64,000 bases of DNA from Jeongeupia wiesaeckerbachi (GTDB lineage Bacteria; Pseudomonadota; Gammaproteobacteria; Burkholderiales; Chitinibacteraceae), in contig NZ_CP136946.1 in the NCBI RefSeq assembly GCF_050916355.1, forward strand, positions 2,046,001 to 2,110,000, in the 5' to 3' direction. Position numbers and translations under genes: made by a program. Within the stretch, counting starts at the first letter, position 1. The number at the start of each line of letters is the position of its first letter. This document shows positions 32,408 through 42,844 of the stretch, piece after piece. The notes below the pieces were generated by a model. It was given only the letters and a program-made list of their open reading frames with translations. It searched no databases and was not told where the DNA came from.

Positions 32408-34046
32408 GATTGATTTCCTGCAAGGTGGTTTCGCCGCGCGACACGGCCAGCAAGGCCATTTGCCGCATCGACGCAAAGCCGGTCTGGCTGGCGAGGGTTT
32501 TCATTTCGCCCGGTGGCGCACGGTTGACGATGGCGACCTTGAGGTCGTCGTTGAGCCGCAGTACTTCGGCGATGGCCTTGCGGCCGAGGTAACCGGTATT
32601 GCGGCAGGCCTTGCAGCCGGTGCCCTTGCGGAAGCGCCACGCGGCGACCTGATCACGGTTCAGTCCCGAATCCTCGAGCAATTCGTCGTCCGGATTGTCG
32701 TCGGTAATGCAGTGCGGGCAGATCTTGCGGATCAGCCGCTGTGCGACGACGCCGATCAGCGCGTCGACGAAGCTGTGGGCTTCGACGCCCATGTGCATGA
32801 AGCGGTCGAGTACCGAGAACGCATTGTTGGCGTGCACCGACGTCAGCACCAGGTGGCCGGTCAGCGCCGCCTGCACGGCGATATTGGCGGTTTCGCCGTC
32901 GCGGATTTCGCCGACGAGGATCTTGTCCGGGTCGTGCCGCAGGATGGAGCGCAGACCGCGGGCGAACGACAGGCCCTTCTTGTCGTTGACCGGGATCTGC
33001 AGCACGCCCGGCAGCTGGTATTCGACCGGGTCTTCAATGGTGATGATCTTTTCTTCACCGGTATTGATCTCGGACAGCGTCGCGTACAGCGTCGTCGACT
33101 TGCCCGAGCCGGTCGGCCCGGTCACCAGCAGCAGCCCGTAGGGTTCGTTGGCGAGCGAGCGGATCGCCGCCATCGTCACTTCCTCATGGCCGAGGATGTC
33201 GAGCCGCAACTGCTTGAACGAATCGCCGCCGCCCTGTTTGTCGAGCACCCGCAGCACCGCGTCCTCGCCGTAGATCGACGGCATGATCGAGACGCGGAAG
33301 TCGATGTCGCGGCCGTTCATGATGACCTTGAAGCGGCCGTCTTGCGGAATCCGTCGTTCGGCAATGTCGAGGTCGGCGAGCACCTTGATCCGTGACACGG
33401 TCTGCTCGGCGGTTTCGATGCCGTTGGCGCCGCCGATGTGCAGCAGCACGCCGTCGATCCGGTACTTGATCGACAACCCGGCCGGCGTGCTTTCGAGGTG
33501 GATGTCCGACGCCTTGGATTTGAGCGCGTCGTACAGGGTCGAGTTGACCAACTTGACCACCGGATTGTTGTCGGCGGCGATCGTCGACAGCGAAATTTCC
33601 GGCACGCCGTCGTTGCTGGCTTCGCCGTCGCCGCCGCCGGCGAGCTGGTCCATCGCCCGGTGGCTGGTTTCGTATTTTTCCAGATAGCGCGCGACGTCGT
33701 CGTAATGACCGAGCGCGTTGCGGAAGGCGACCGATAGCCGCTGCAGCGCCCAGTTGCGCGTCGCCGCGTCGAACGGGTTGCCGTAGACCAGCGACAGGCT
33801 GCCGTCGGTGTCTTCGACCAGCACGCACTGATGGCCGACCGCATCGGCGTAGGGCAGCAGGTCGTAGCGCGGAAACAGTGCGTCGAGGTCGGACAGCGTC
33901 AGCGCCGGCAGACCGAGGAAGGTGCTGACGTCGAAACGGTAGTCGTCGTCGGACACGCCAAGCGTCTGCTGCAGCAGCAGCGGCAGCGGGGTATCGCCGC
34001 GGTTGGCGCGCAGGTGCTGGATCAGGTCGAGCGTCAACGCGGACAT
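32388..34046 (-). CDS. gspE: GspE-type secretion/assembly ATPase
   Basis: 552 residues of the GspE/PilB/MshE family. An N-terminal MshEN-like domain precedes Walker A GPTGSGKST, the Asp and His boxes, Walker B ILVGEIRDGETA, and a zinc-binding tetracysteine (CPHC ... CKAC) typical of GspE and PilB. It powers pseudopilus extension. Its ATG shares the A of the gspF stop (TGATG), with GGGAG upstream. The frame extends further 5' but only through gspF sequence. Confidence 0.94.
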   Translation of the reverse strand: MSALTLDLIQHLRANRGDTPLPLLLQQTLGVSDDDYRFDVSTFLGLPALTLSDLDALFPRYDLLPYADAVGHQCVLVEDTDGSLSLVYGNPFDAATRNWALQRLSVAFRNALGHYDDVARYLEKYETSHRAMDQLAGGGDGEASNDGVPEISLSTIAADNNPVVKLVNSTLYDALKSKASDIHLESTPAGLSIKYRIDGVLLHIGGANGIETAEQTVSRIKVLADLDIAERRIPQDGRFKVIMNGRDIDFRVSIMPSIYGEDAVLRVLDKQGGGDSFKQLRLDILGHEEVTMAAIRSLANEPYGLLLVTGPTGSGKSTTLYATLSEINTGEEKIITIEDPVEYQLPGVLQIPVNDKKGLSFARGLRSILRHDPDKILVGEIRDGETANIAVQAALTGHLVLTSVHANNAFSVLDRFMHMGVEAHSFVDALIGVVAQRLIRKICPHCITDDNPDDELLEDSGLNRDQVAAWRFRKGTGCKACRNTGYLGRKAIAEVLRLNDDLKVAIVNRAPPGEMKTLASQTGFASMRQMALLAVSRGETTLQEINRVTFVD

Positions 34047-35218
34047 CAATGCACACTCCCTGCAAGTTCGAAGATCGGCATATAGAGCAGGAAGACGATG
34101 GTGCCGATCATCACGCCGATGAACAGCATCAGGATGGGTTCGAACAACTTGGTAAACATTTCGATGCCACGGTCGAGTTCTTCGTCGCAGAACTGCGCCG
34201 AGCGCTCGCACATCGTCGCCAGCTCGCCGCTTTGTTCGCCGACGCGCAGCAGCCGCTCGGAGACCGGCGTCGTCAGCTGGTAGCGCGGCAGCGTCGCCGA
34301 CAGGCCCTGGCCGGCGCGGATGTCGACGATGGCACGGCCGAGCGCGAGGCGCATCGGCGTCGGCAGCAGCTGCGCGGCGAGTTCCATCGCCGCGACCACC
34401 GACAGCCCGCCGGCGAGCAGCAGGCCGACGGTGCGGTAGAAGCGTGTCAGCGCAAACAGCCGGCGATAGTCGTCAAGCCGCGGCAGACGCCAGACGATTT
34501 CCATCAGCGCCGATTGCACCGGCGGCGTGCGCACCAGCAGTACGATGCCGGCGATGGTCGCGGCGATGCCGGCAAACAGCCAGTGACCATGCTGGTGCAC
34601 GAGGTCGCCCCACCACAGCATGATCTGCGCGGCGAAGGGGATGTTGCGCATCGAGGCATAGATCTGGCTGAACTTCGGAATCACGTAAAACAGCAGGAAC
34701 AGCATGATGCTGCCGCCGATGGTCAGGATCACCATCGGGTAGATCAGCGCGGCGACGACTTTTTTCTTCACGCCGGCGAGCCGGGTGTCGTAGTGGTGGT
34801 AACGCTTGAGCGCATCGGAGAGGTGGCCGGTTTTTTCGGCCGAGCCGACGGTGGCGACATAGAGCGGCGGGAAGTGCTCGGGCATCTGCAGCAGCACTTT
34901 CGAGAACGGCAGCCCCTGGTACAGGCCTTCGATCATCCGCGTCAGCACCACGCGGCTCCCGTCCTGCGCGCTTTTTTCCTTGAGCGTTTCAACGGCTTCG
35001 ACCAGCGTCAGCCCGGCTTCGAGCAGCGCGATCAGCTCCTGCGTGAACAGCGACAGGCCGAACTCGCTCTTGCGGAACGACAGCCGCTGCTGCGTCTGGA
35101 AACTGACAAGCTGGGCGCCTTGTGCCGCCAGCCGACTGCGCAGCTCGGCTTCGTTTGCCGCGTCGAGCTCGAGTTCGGTGAGGCGGCCGGCCGCCAGCGC
35201 CTTGACCTTGTAGCGCAT
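34046..35218 (-). CDS. gspF: GspF-type inner-membrane platform protein
   Basis: 390 residues with two T2SSF domains and three membrane helices (around ALIYPMVILTIGGSIMLFLL, WLFAGIAATIAGIVLLV and the C-terminal PILMLFIGVMIGTIVFLLYM). The conserved FTQELIALLEAGL and GEQSGELATMCER motifs are present. Forms the rotor-like platform with GspE. It lies 27 bp after gspG. Confidence 0.94.
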   Translation of the reverse strand: MRYKVKALAAGRLTELELDAANEAELRSRLAAQGAQLVSFQTQQRLSFRKSEFGLSLFTQELIALLEAGLTLVEAVETLKEKSAQDGSRVVLTRMIEGLYQGLPFSKVLLQMPEHFPPLYVATVGSAEKTGHLSDALKRYHHYDTRLAGVKKKVVAALIYPMVILTIGGSIMLFLLFYVIPKFSQIYASMRNIPFAAQIMLWWGDLVHQHGHWLFAGIAATIAGIVLLVRTPPVQSALMEIVWRLPRLDDYRRLFALTRFYRTVGLLLAGGLSVVAAMELAAQLLPTPMRLALGRAIVDIRAGQGLSATLPRYQLTTPVSERLLRVGEQSGELATMCERSAQFCDEELDRGIEMFTKLFEPILMLFIGVMIGTIVFLLYMPIFELAGSVH

Positions 35219-35244
35219 GCTGAACTACCGGTAACCGGGGGCGA

Positions 35245-35694
35245 TCAGTAGCTGATGTCGGTGTCTTCGCCGCTGCCACCCGGCTTGCCATCGGCGCCAA
35301 GGGTCAGCAGGTCGAAATCCTTGCCGTTCTCGCCGGGGCGGCGATACACGTAAGGACGATCCCACGGGTCATTCGGCACGTCCTTCATCAGGTACGGCCC
35401 CTGCCAGCGGTTGCCGGCATCGGCGGGCTTGGCATTCAGGACGGCCAGGCCTTGCTCGGAGGTCGGGTAGTTACCCATGTCGAGACGATAGTTGTTGAGT
35501 GCGTCCGAGAGCGACTTCATCTGTCCGGCCGCGGTCTTGGCCTTGGCCTCGCCGACCTTGCCGAAGAGCTTCGGGCCGACGTAGCCGGCCAGCAGGGCGA
35601 TAATCAGGATGACGACCAGCAGTTCGAGCAGGGTGAAGCCTTGCTGAAGCGTCTGGCGGGACCATGGGCGGGATGTTTGGCCGTACTGCGTCAT
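35245..35694 (-). CDS. gspG: Major pseudopilin GspG
   Basis: 149 residues: a 17-residue leader, then GFTLLELLVVILIIALLAGY with Glu5, and the GspG globular fold ending in the calcium-loop signature DPWDRPYVYRRPG ... LTLGADGKPGGSGEDTDI. It polymerises into the pseudopilus that drives substrates through the secretin. First gene of the 11-gene operon. A TTGGTAT motif shared with chitinase upstream regions lies 23 bp before the ATG. Confidence 0.95.
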   Translation of the reverse strand: MTQYGQTSRPWSRQTLQQGFTLLELLVVILIIALLAGYVGPKLFGKVGEAKAKTAAGQMKSLSDALNNYRLDMGNYPTSEQGLAVLNAKPADAGNRWQGPYLMKDVPNDPWDRPYVYRRPGENGKDFDLLTLGADGKPGGSGEDTDISY

Positions 35695-35713
35695 GGAGCG
35701 TCTCGATCTTTTC

Positions 35714-35733
35714 TAATTGGTATTGTCGGTACT
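35714..35733 (+). promoter_or_regulatory. TTGGTAT motif before gspG
   Basis: TAATTGGTATTGTCGGTACT, sharing TTGGTAT with the site upstream of the tandem chitinases (55583-55602) and TTGG-T-T with that of chitinase 4 (60957-60976). TGGT(C/A)T is half of the dre-type sites of HutC/GntR regulators such as DasR and NagR. Regulatory role inferred. Confidence 0.5.
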
Positions 35734-35906
35734 CACGCGGGCAGTGGAGTGGCACCCTGCCGTTATCGGTTTTGCGTGAATAGTTGTCTTCCTTGCGTGC
35801 CATCCTAACCGGCTCGGGTCCGGCCCGGCAAGCCTTTCTGGCCCTGCTTGGACAATTGCGCCAAACCAATCGGTATGCGGCTTTGCAGCATATTCCGAAT
35901 GGCTGG

Positions 35907-35928
35907 AAAAACCGACCTCAGGTCGGTT
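35907..35928 (-). terminator. Second terminator after chitinase 1
   Basis: Stem AACCGACC/GGTCGGTT with a 3-base loop; minus-strand tail TTTTTCC. It backs up the terminator just upstream and insulates gspG from the strongly expressed chitinase gene. Confidence 0.65.
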
Positions 35929-35949
35929 CGTGTCTTGCACTGCGGCAAG

Positions 35950-35976
35950 AAAAAACCCCCGGTTTCCCGGGGGTTT
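35950..35976 (-). terminator. Terminator of chitinase 1
   Basis: Stem AAACCCCCGG/CCGGGGGTTT with a 4-base loop, followed on the minus strand by a run of T. Confidence 0.85.
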
Positions 35977-35998
35977 CTAGAGCGAGAACCGATGAAAC

Positions 35999-38038
<2,040 letters not shown>

Positions 38039-38083
38039 TCGGAAATCTCTCCATCCTATTTTCGATTCGTCGATCCACCAATG

Positions 38084-38101
38084 CTGGTTTTTAGATACCA
38101 G
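38084..38101. promoter_or_regulatory. Inverted repeat upstream of chitinase 1
   Basis: CTGGT-TTTTAGAT-ACCAG, a perfect 5-bp inverted repeat about 46 bp before the start codon. Its ACCAG/CTGGT arms relate to the TTGGTAT motifs near the other chitinases and gspG. Confidence 0.5.
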
Positions 38102-38402
38102 TTATGGCGGGAAAGGTGCTACCACAAACTACCGGCAGCCCTGCATCCAGTGGGAATTCCATCGGAATGCCGGGCGATTATGACCGACGTTTTATCGATG
38201 TCAACTCATTGAAATATATGAACAAATGCTTCTCATTGGCATTAATTACAATGAATGTAATGACCTGATTTATTGTCGTTTATGACGGCCGGTTGCCAAT
38301 TATTTGCAAAATACGGCAATACCACTAGCTGATGGGAATGAAGGGCAGGAATGGGCTGCTGAGTGGTGCTTGTCTGACGTGGCGTGTTGCACGCCGAGCA
38401 AT

Positions 38403-38433
38403 AAAAAAGGACGGCAATTGCCGTCCTTTTTTT
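38403..38433. terminator. Strong bidirectional terminator downstream of sodB
   Basis: Palindrome AAAAAAGGACGGCAA/TTGCCGTCCTTTTTT, nearly loopless, with T-runs on both strands. It ends the leftward sodB transcript. Confidence 0.85.
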
Positions 38434-38483
38434 CAAGCGTCGGTGCGAAGCCGAGCGCTGAAGGGGAGTTCCGGTGTTGAAAC

Positions 38484-39077
38484 TTACGCTGCGAGTCGTT
38501 GTGCGACGACGTCCCAGTCGACCAGCTTCCAGAACGCCTCGAGGTAGTTCGGGCGGCTGTTGCGATAGTCGATGTAGTAGGCGTGTTCCCAGACGTCACA
38601 GGTCAGCAGCGCGGTGTCGGCGGTGGTCAGCGGGGTGCCAGCGGCGCCGGTGTTGACGATGTCGAGGCTGCCGTCGGTCTTCTTGACCAGCCAGGTCCAG
38701 CCCGAACCGAAGTTGCCGGCGGCCGAGGTGTTGAAGGCCTTCTTGAATTCGTCGAACGAACCCCATTTGGCATTGATGGCATCGGCGAGCGCGCCAGCCG
38801 GTGCGCGATCTTCGCCGGCAGCGTTCGGTTTGAAGCCAAACCAGAAGAATGTGTGGTTCCAGATCTGGGCCGCGTTGTTGTACAGGCCACCTGCGGGGGC
38901 GGTTTTCACGATGTCCTCGAGCGACTTGCTCTCGTTGTCGGTGCCCTTGATCAGGTTGTTCAGATTGGTGATGTAGGTCTGATGGTGCTTGCCGTAGTGA
39001 TACGACAGCGTTTCCGCCGACATGTACGGTGCGAGTGCATCCTGGGCGTAAGGCAGTTCCGGCAGTTTATGTTCCAT
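38484..39077 (-). CDS. sodB: Superoxide dismutase [Fe] SodB
   Basis: 197 residues of Fe/Mn-SOD. Metal ligands lie in YHYGKHHQTY (first His), NHTFFW (second His) and DVWEHAYYIDY (Asp and last His). The Fe-type markers AAQIWNHTFFW and NFGSGWTWLV are present. It has no signal peptide, so it is cytoplasmic. The ATG used here matches family starts and follows a GAGA-type ribosome site; the frame upstream is spurious. It diverges from the CobD/CbiB-family gene. Confidence 0.95.
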   Translation of the reverse strand: MEHKLPELPYAQDALAPYMSAETLSYHYGKHHQTYITNLNNLIKGTDNESKSLEDIVKTAPAGGLYNNAAQIWNHTFFWFGFKPNAAGEDRAPAGALADAINAKWGSFDEFKKAFNTSAAGNFGSGWTWLVKKTDGSLDIVNTGAAGTPLTTADTALLTCDVWEHAYYIDYRNSRPNYLEAFWKLVDWDVVAQRLAA

Positions 39078-39225
39078 GCTTTTCTCTCCAAATGGGGGTG
39101 GGGCGCAGGTCGACATGGGGGTCGGCAGAGGAGATTTCAAGCCCGGCACTTGCCTTGGGGAGCTGCTGGGCCTGTGGTATCTTGCGCCGGGTGTATTGCA
39201 GCCCGTCACGACCTAAGCTAGAGCC

Positions 39226-40146
39226 ATGACCATTCTATCCTTGATTCTTGCCCTTGCGCTGGAGCAACTTCGCCCGATCAGCAGCCGCAATCCGCTCTAT
39301 CTGGCCTTCATCCGCTTCGCCAACCGGCTTGAGCGCGGCCTGAACGCAGGCGAGGTCCGCAGCGGCGTGTACGCCTGGGGCCTTGCCGTGCTGCCGGTGC
39401 TGGCCCTCGTTGTCGGCGGTTACTGTTTGCTGTCGCGCGCAAATCCGTTTTTCGGCCTGATATTTACGGTGCTGATCCTGTATCTGACGATGGGGTTTCG
39501 CCAGTTCAGCCATGCTTTTACCGCCGTTTCCAAGGCCTTGCAGGCCGATGACCTGCCGGTGGCACGGGCCATGCTGGCAGACTGGACCGGTCAGCATACG
39601 TCGGAAATGACGCCGGACGAGATTTCAAGACTGGCGATCGAACAGGGCTTGATCGATTCCTATCGTTACGTCTTTGCACCGGTCTTCTGGTTTGCCGTGC
39701 TGGGCTGGCTGGTTGGCCCGGCAGGCGCCTTGCTGTATCGGGCGGCCAGCCTGCTGGCGTCCAAATGGGGCGGGCGGGACGATCCGTTTGGTCGTTGCGC
39801 GGAAACGGTGCTGGCCTGGCTGGACTATTTGCCGGTGCGCATGACGGCCGCTGGTTTCGCCGTCATGGGGGACTTCGAAGACGCAGTGTATTGCTGGCGC
39901 TCGCAGGCGCGCGCCTGGATTGATCAGGCTCAGGGCATCTTGCTGGCGTCCGGTGCCGGGGCCATCGGCATTCGCCTGGGCGATGCATTGCATATGGATC
40001 ACACGGTCAAATTCCGTCCGGAGCTGGGTCTGGGCGATCCGGTCAGCCCGGATTATCTCGCCAGCGCGGTCGGTTTGATCTGGCGTTCGATCCTGTTGTG
40101 GCTGGTGCTCGTGCTCGGCTTGACCATTGCAATGTGGGTGGCATAA
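39226..40146 (+). CDS. CobD/CbiB-family membrane protein
   Basis: 306 residues with about five hydrophobic segments and conserved blocks of CobD/CbiB (the family that attaches aminopropanol to cobyric acid): SLILALALEQLRP at the start, YLTMGFRQFSHAF, and a C-terminal GDALHMDHTVKFRPELG. Betaproteobacteria commonly carry this divergent paralogue outside cobalamin operons, and no other B12 gene is nearby, so a direct role in cobalamin synthesis is doubtful. Confidence 0.8.
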   Translation: MTILSLILALALEQLRPISSRNPLYLAFIRFANRLERGLNAGEVRSGVYAWGLAVLPVLALVVGGYCLLSRANPFFGLIFTVLILYLTMGFRQFSHAFTAVSKALQADDLPVARAMLADWTGQHTSEMTPDEISRLAIEQGLIDSYRYVFAPVFWFAVLGWLVGPAGALLYRAASLLASKWGGRDDPFGRCAETVLAWLDYLPVRMTAAGFAVMGDFEDAVYCWRSQARAWIDQAQGILLASGAGAIGIRLGDALHMDHTVKFRPELGLGDPVSPDYLASAVGLIWRSILLWLVLVLGLTIAMWVA

Positions 40147-40338
40147 ACGCTGTCACGAAACGTTCTTGTACTTGGATGGGTTCAAATTGATACAGCAATG
40201 GGTAGTCGACTTTATTTTTGACTAAGCCTGACATAACCTTGCCGCTACGGACTTTACGTCAGTTTAAGTCGACCTACCGATTTGGCGTGCTTTTTGGCCA
40301 AATCGCTGCTTTGAACCCCCCTCTCGTTGGAGAACACT

Positions 40339-40569
40339 ATGAAAAAGACTCTCGCTACCCTGCTTACCGCAATGTTCGCTTTCGCTTCGGTTGGTGCTTT
40401 CGCTGGTGCCCAAGGCCAAGCTGGTCAAGAGCAAGCCGTTGACGCTGGCAAGGCGCCGGCGACCAGCCACGTGAAGAAGTCGAAGAAGAAGAAGGCTTCG
40501 GCTGCTGCTTCGGGCGCTGCTGAAACCAAGAACAACGCTGAACTGCGCAAGGAAGCCGGCCCGAAGTAA
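40339..40569 (+). CDS. Small secreted Lys/Ala-rich protein
   Basis: 76 residues. A clear Sec signal peptide (MKKTLATLLTAMFAFASVGAFA) is cleaved to give a ~54-residue mature peptide, rich in Ala, Gln and Lys, with a basic cluster KKSKKKK in the middle. No cysteine and no recognised domain. GGAG precedes the ATG and a strong terminator follows the stop, so it is a monocistronic unit. Likely periplasmic and disordered; the basic patch could bind nucleic acid, phosphate or anionic surfaces. Confidence 0.7.
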   Translation: MKKTLATLLTAMFAFASVGAFAGAQGQAGQEQAVDAGKAPATSHVKKSKKKKASAAASGAAETKNNAELRKEAGPK

Positions 40570-40590
40570 TCGGGATTCGCTTCTGATCGA

Positions 40591-40616
40591 AAAGCGGGCT
40601 TCGGCCCGCTTTTTTC
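40591..40616 (+). terminator. Terminator of the small secreted protein gene
   Basis: Stem AAGCGGGC/GCCCGCTT with a TTCG loop and a T6 tail. Confidence 0.9.
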
Positions 40617-40663
40617 ATGTCCGGTGTTCGCGTATCGTCATGACCTTCTGTAAGGAGGACGCC

Positions 40664-41314
40664 ATGGCGACAATCACCGTCAATGATCAAGCATATCGGG
40701 TCGGCAACATCTTCTGCGTCGCGCGCAACTACGTCGCGCATGCCAAGGAAATGGGCAGCCAGATCTTGTCCGAACCGGTCGTATTCCTGAAGCCAACGTC
40801 GGCGCTGTTGCACGCGGGTGAAGCGATTAGGCTGCCGTCATGGTCGAAGGACGTGCACCACGAGGCCGAACTCGTCGTGCTGATCTGCAAGGGGGGCAAG
40901 GATATCCCGGTGGAGGCTGCACTGGCCCACGTCGCCGGCTACGCCTTGGGGCTGGACCTGACTGCGCGTGATGTCCAGGCCGAGGCGAAAAAAGCGGGCA
41001 TGCCGTGGACGCTGGCCAAGGGCTTCGACGGTGCGGCGGTGTTGAGCGACTTCGTCCCGGTCGAAGCGCTGCCGAACCCCGCGGCAGTCAGTTTTGATTT
41101 CTACATCGACGGCGAGCGTCGCCAGCACGCCGAAACGCGCGATATGGCGTTCGACGTGGCAACGCTGATTGCGTGGATTTCGAGCCGATTCACCCTGCAG
41201 GCCGGTGACCTGATCTATACCGGCACGCCCGAGGGCGTGGGGCCGATCAAGGCAGGGGAGCAACTGCGTCTGGTGCTGGGTGAACTGATCGACGCCCGTT
41301 TCGACGTCGTCTGA
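40664..41314 (+). CDS. Fumarylacetoacetate hydrolase (FAH) family protein
   Basis: 216 residues of the short FAH-domain class, like YcgM and human FAHD1 (acylpyruvase or oxaloacetate decarboxylase type). The metal-binding Glu/Asp set lies in HHEAELVVLI, GLDLTARD and KGFDGAAVLSD; TYTGTPEGVGPI-like substrate-loop residues (IYTGTPEGVGPI) are near the C-terminus. AAGGAGG precedes the ATG. It is monocistronic, converging on tsaD. The exact acylpyruvate substrate cannot be read from sequence. Confidence 0.9.
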   Translation: MATITVNDQAYRVGNIFCVARNYVAHAKEMGSQILSEPVVFLKPTSALLHAGEAIRLPSWSKDVHHEAELVVLICKGGKDIPVEAALAHVAGYALGLDLTARDVQAEAKKAGMPWTLAKGFDGAAVLSDFVPVEALPNPAAVSFDFYIDGERRQHAETRDMAFDVATLIAWISSRFTLQAGDLIYTGTPEGVGPIKAGEQLRLVLGELIDARFDVV

Positions 41315-41352
41315 GCGGTGCGGGATCTATTCGACCAAGGTGCGCAGGCCGC

Positions 41353-42378
41353 TCAGGCCGCCGGCAAACAGGCGAGGTCCCAGCGCGGCTTGACGCCGAA
41401 CTGGTAGTCGGCGGCGGCGTGCTTGAGGCGCATGGCGCCGGCAAAGGCGATCATCGCGCCGTTGTCGGTGCATAGCGCCAGCGGCGGGTAGAACACCTCG
41501 AAGCGCCGCCGCTGTGCGGCATCGTCGAGGCCCGCGCGCAGTTGACGGTTGGCGCCGACACCACCGGCGATTACCAGCCGGCTCATCCCGGTCTGCTTCA
41601 GTGCGGCGAGGCATTTCTTCGTCAGGACTTCGACGATCGCTTCCTGGAACGCGGCGCAGACGTCGGCACGCGTCGTCTCGGCCAGCGTGCCGTCTGCCGC
41701 CTGTTCCTTCTTCACCAGATTCAGTACCGCGGTTTTCAGTCCGGAAAAACTGAAATCCAGATCGCCCGAATGCAGCATCGGCCGCGGCAGTTTGAAGCGG
41801 CTGGCATCGCCGGTGTCGGCCAGCTTGGAAACCTGCGGGCCGCCGGGGTAGCTGAGGCCGAGTAGCTTGGCCGATTTGTCGAACGCTTCGCCAGCAGCGT
41901 CGTCGACGGTTTCGCCGAGCAGCTCGTAACGGCCGATGCCGTGTACCGCCATCAACTGCGTGTGGCCACCCGAAACGAGGAGTGCAACAAACGGAAACTG
42001 CGGCGCCGGATCGGCGAGCAGTGGCGAGAGCAGGTGACCTTCGAGGTGGTGCACGCCGATCACCGGCTTCTGCAGCGCAAAGCCGAGGGCGTTGGCGACC
42101 GACGCGCCGACCAGCAGTGCGCCGGCCAGCCCCGGGCCTTCGGTGTAGGCGATGGCGTCGATGTCGCCGATCGTCTTGCCGGCTTCGGCCAGGCAGGCCT
42201 CGGTCAGCGGCAGAACGCGGCGGATATGGTCGCGCGACGCCAGCTCGGGCACGACGCCGCCGTACTCGGTATGCATGGCAATCTGCGAGTGCAGCCGGTG
42301 CGCCAGCAGGCCGCTATTGGTGTCATAGAGGGCAATGCCGGTTTCGTCGCACGACGATTCGATCCCGAGGACGAGCAT
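41353..42378 (-). CDS. tsaD: TsaD, tRNA threonylcarbamoyladenosine transferase
   Basis: 341 residues of the Kae1/TsaD ASKHA family: VLGIESSCDETG at the N-terminus, the iron ligands in HHLEGHL, LLVSGGHTQL, and the C-terminal CTDNGAMIA. It installs the t6A37 modification on ANN-decoding tRNAs with TsaB and TsaE, encoded elsewhere. The ATG is placed at the conserved start; the upstream frame is not supported. It diverges from the rpsU promoter, a conserved arrangement in proteobacteria. Confidence 0.96.
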   Translation of the reverse strand: MLVLGIESSCDETGIALYDTNSGLLAHRLHSQIAMHTEYGGVVPELASRDHIRRVLPLTEACLAEAGKTIGDIDAIAYTEGPGLAGALLVGASVANALGFALQKPVIGVHHLEGHLLSPLLADPAPQFPFVALLVSGGHTQLMAVHGIGRYELLGETVDDAAGEAFDKSAKLLGLSYPGGPQVSKLADTGDASRFKLPRPMLHSGDLDFSFSGLKTAVLNLVKKEQAADGTLAETTRADVCAAFQEAIVEVLTKKCLAALKQTGMSRLVIAGGVGANRQLRAGLDDAAQRRRFEVFYPPLALCTDNGAMIAFAGAMRLKHAAADYQFGVKPRWDLACLPAA

Positions 42379-42449
42379 GGTGATAGGTGCTTGCTTGAAT
42401 GGATAGGCGTATCCTACCGGCTTGATTCGCCACAGCAAAGCAGGCGGTT

Positions 42450-42478
42450 TTGACATCGGCCTTGCGATCTGGAATAAT
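42450..42478 (+). promoter_or_regulatory. Promoter of the macromolecular synthesis operon
   Basis: TTGACA (42450-42455) and AATAAT (42473-42478) with a 17-bp spacer, about 50 bp before the rpsU start codon. Confidence 0.85.
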
Positions 42479-42527
42479 GCGAAACTTTCATCCAAGTGTC
42501 CCACACAGATTAACAGGATATCGCTCG

Positions 42528-42740
42528 ATGCCTTCCGTACGTGTTAAAGAGAACGAGCCGTTTGAAGTAGCGATGCGCCGCTTCAAGCGCGCAGTTGAAA
42601 AGACCGGCCTGCTGACCGAACTGCGTTCGCGCGAGTTCTACGAAAAGCCGACCGCTGAGCGCAAGCGCAAGCTCGCTGCTGCAGTGAAGCGCCACTACAA
42701 GCGCCTGCGCAGCCAAACGCTGCCGCCGAAGCTGTACTAA
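42528..42740 (+). CDS. rpsU: 30S ribosomal protein S21
   Basis: 70 residues, the full-length S21 sequence: MPSVRVKENEPFEVAMRRFK at the start and a very basic C-terminal half. First gene of the rpsU-yqeY-dnaG-rpoD macromolecular synthesis locus, separated from the rest by an attenuator hairpin that lets S21 be made in large excess over primase. Confidence 0.97.
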   Translation: MPSVRVKENEPFEVAMRRFKRAVEKTGLLTELRSREFYEKPTAERKRKLAAAVKRHYKRLRSQTLPPKLY

Positions 42741-42760
42741 TCGGATTTTGATCCGAGCGC

Positions 42761-42795
42761 AAAAGGCCGCCTGTGAGCGGCCTTTTGGTGTTTTT
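42761..42795 (+). terminator. Attenuator/terminator between rpsU and yqeY
   Basis: Stem AAAAGGCCGC/GCGGCCTTTT with a 6-base loop and a downstream GTGTTTTT. It occupies the place of terminator T1 between rpsU and dnaG in E. coli. Confidence 0.85.
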
Positions 42796-42844
42796 ACTCG
42801 CGCCCTGTGGCGCCCATTCGAATCCACCTCGAGGAAGTCCGTCG

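Larger units (their letters stand above)
35695..35998. other. Spacer between chitinase 1 and the secretion operon
   Basis: About 300 bp holding two minus-strand terminators in tandem after the chitinase, then the gspG promoter region with a TTGGTAT motif. No gene is visible. Confidence 0.6.
38039..38483. other. Spacer between chitinase 1 and sodB
   Basis: About 445 bp without a credible gene. It contains the chitinase 1 promoter region with an inverted repeat, an AT-rich stretch (38160-38290) and the sodB terminator. Confidence 0.55.

Noticed and set aside
32388..34211. Longer GspE start at 34211
   Set aside because: The extra 55 residues are out-of-phase gspF sequence, whereas ATG 34046 has a ribosome site and overlaps the gspF stop as in its neighbours.
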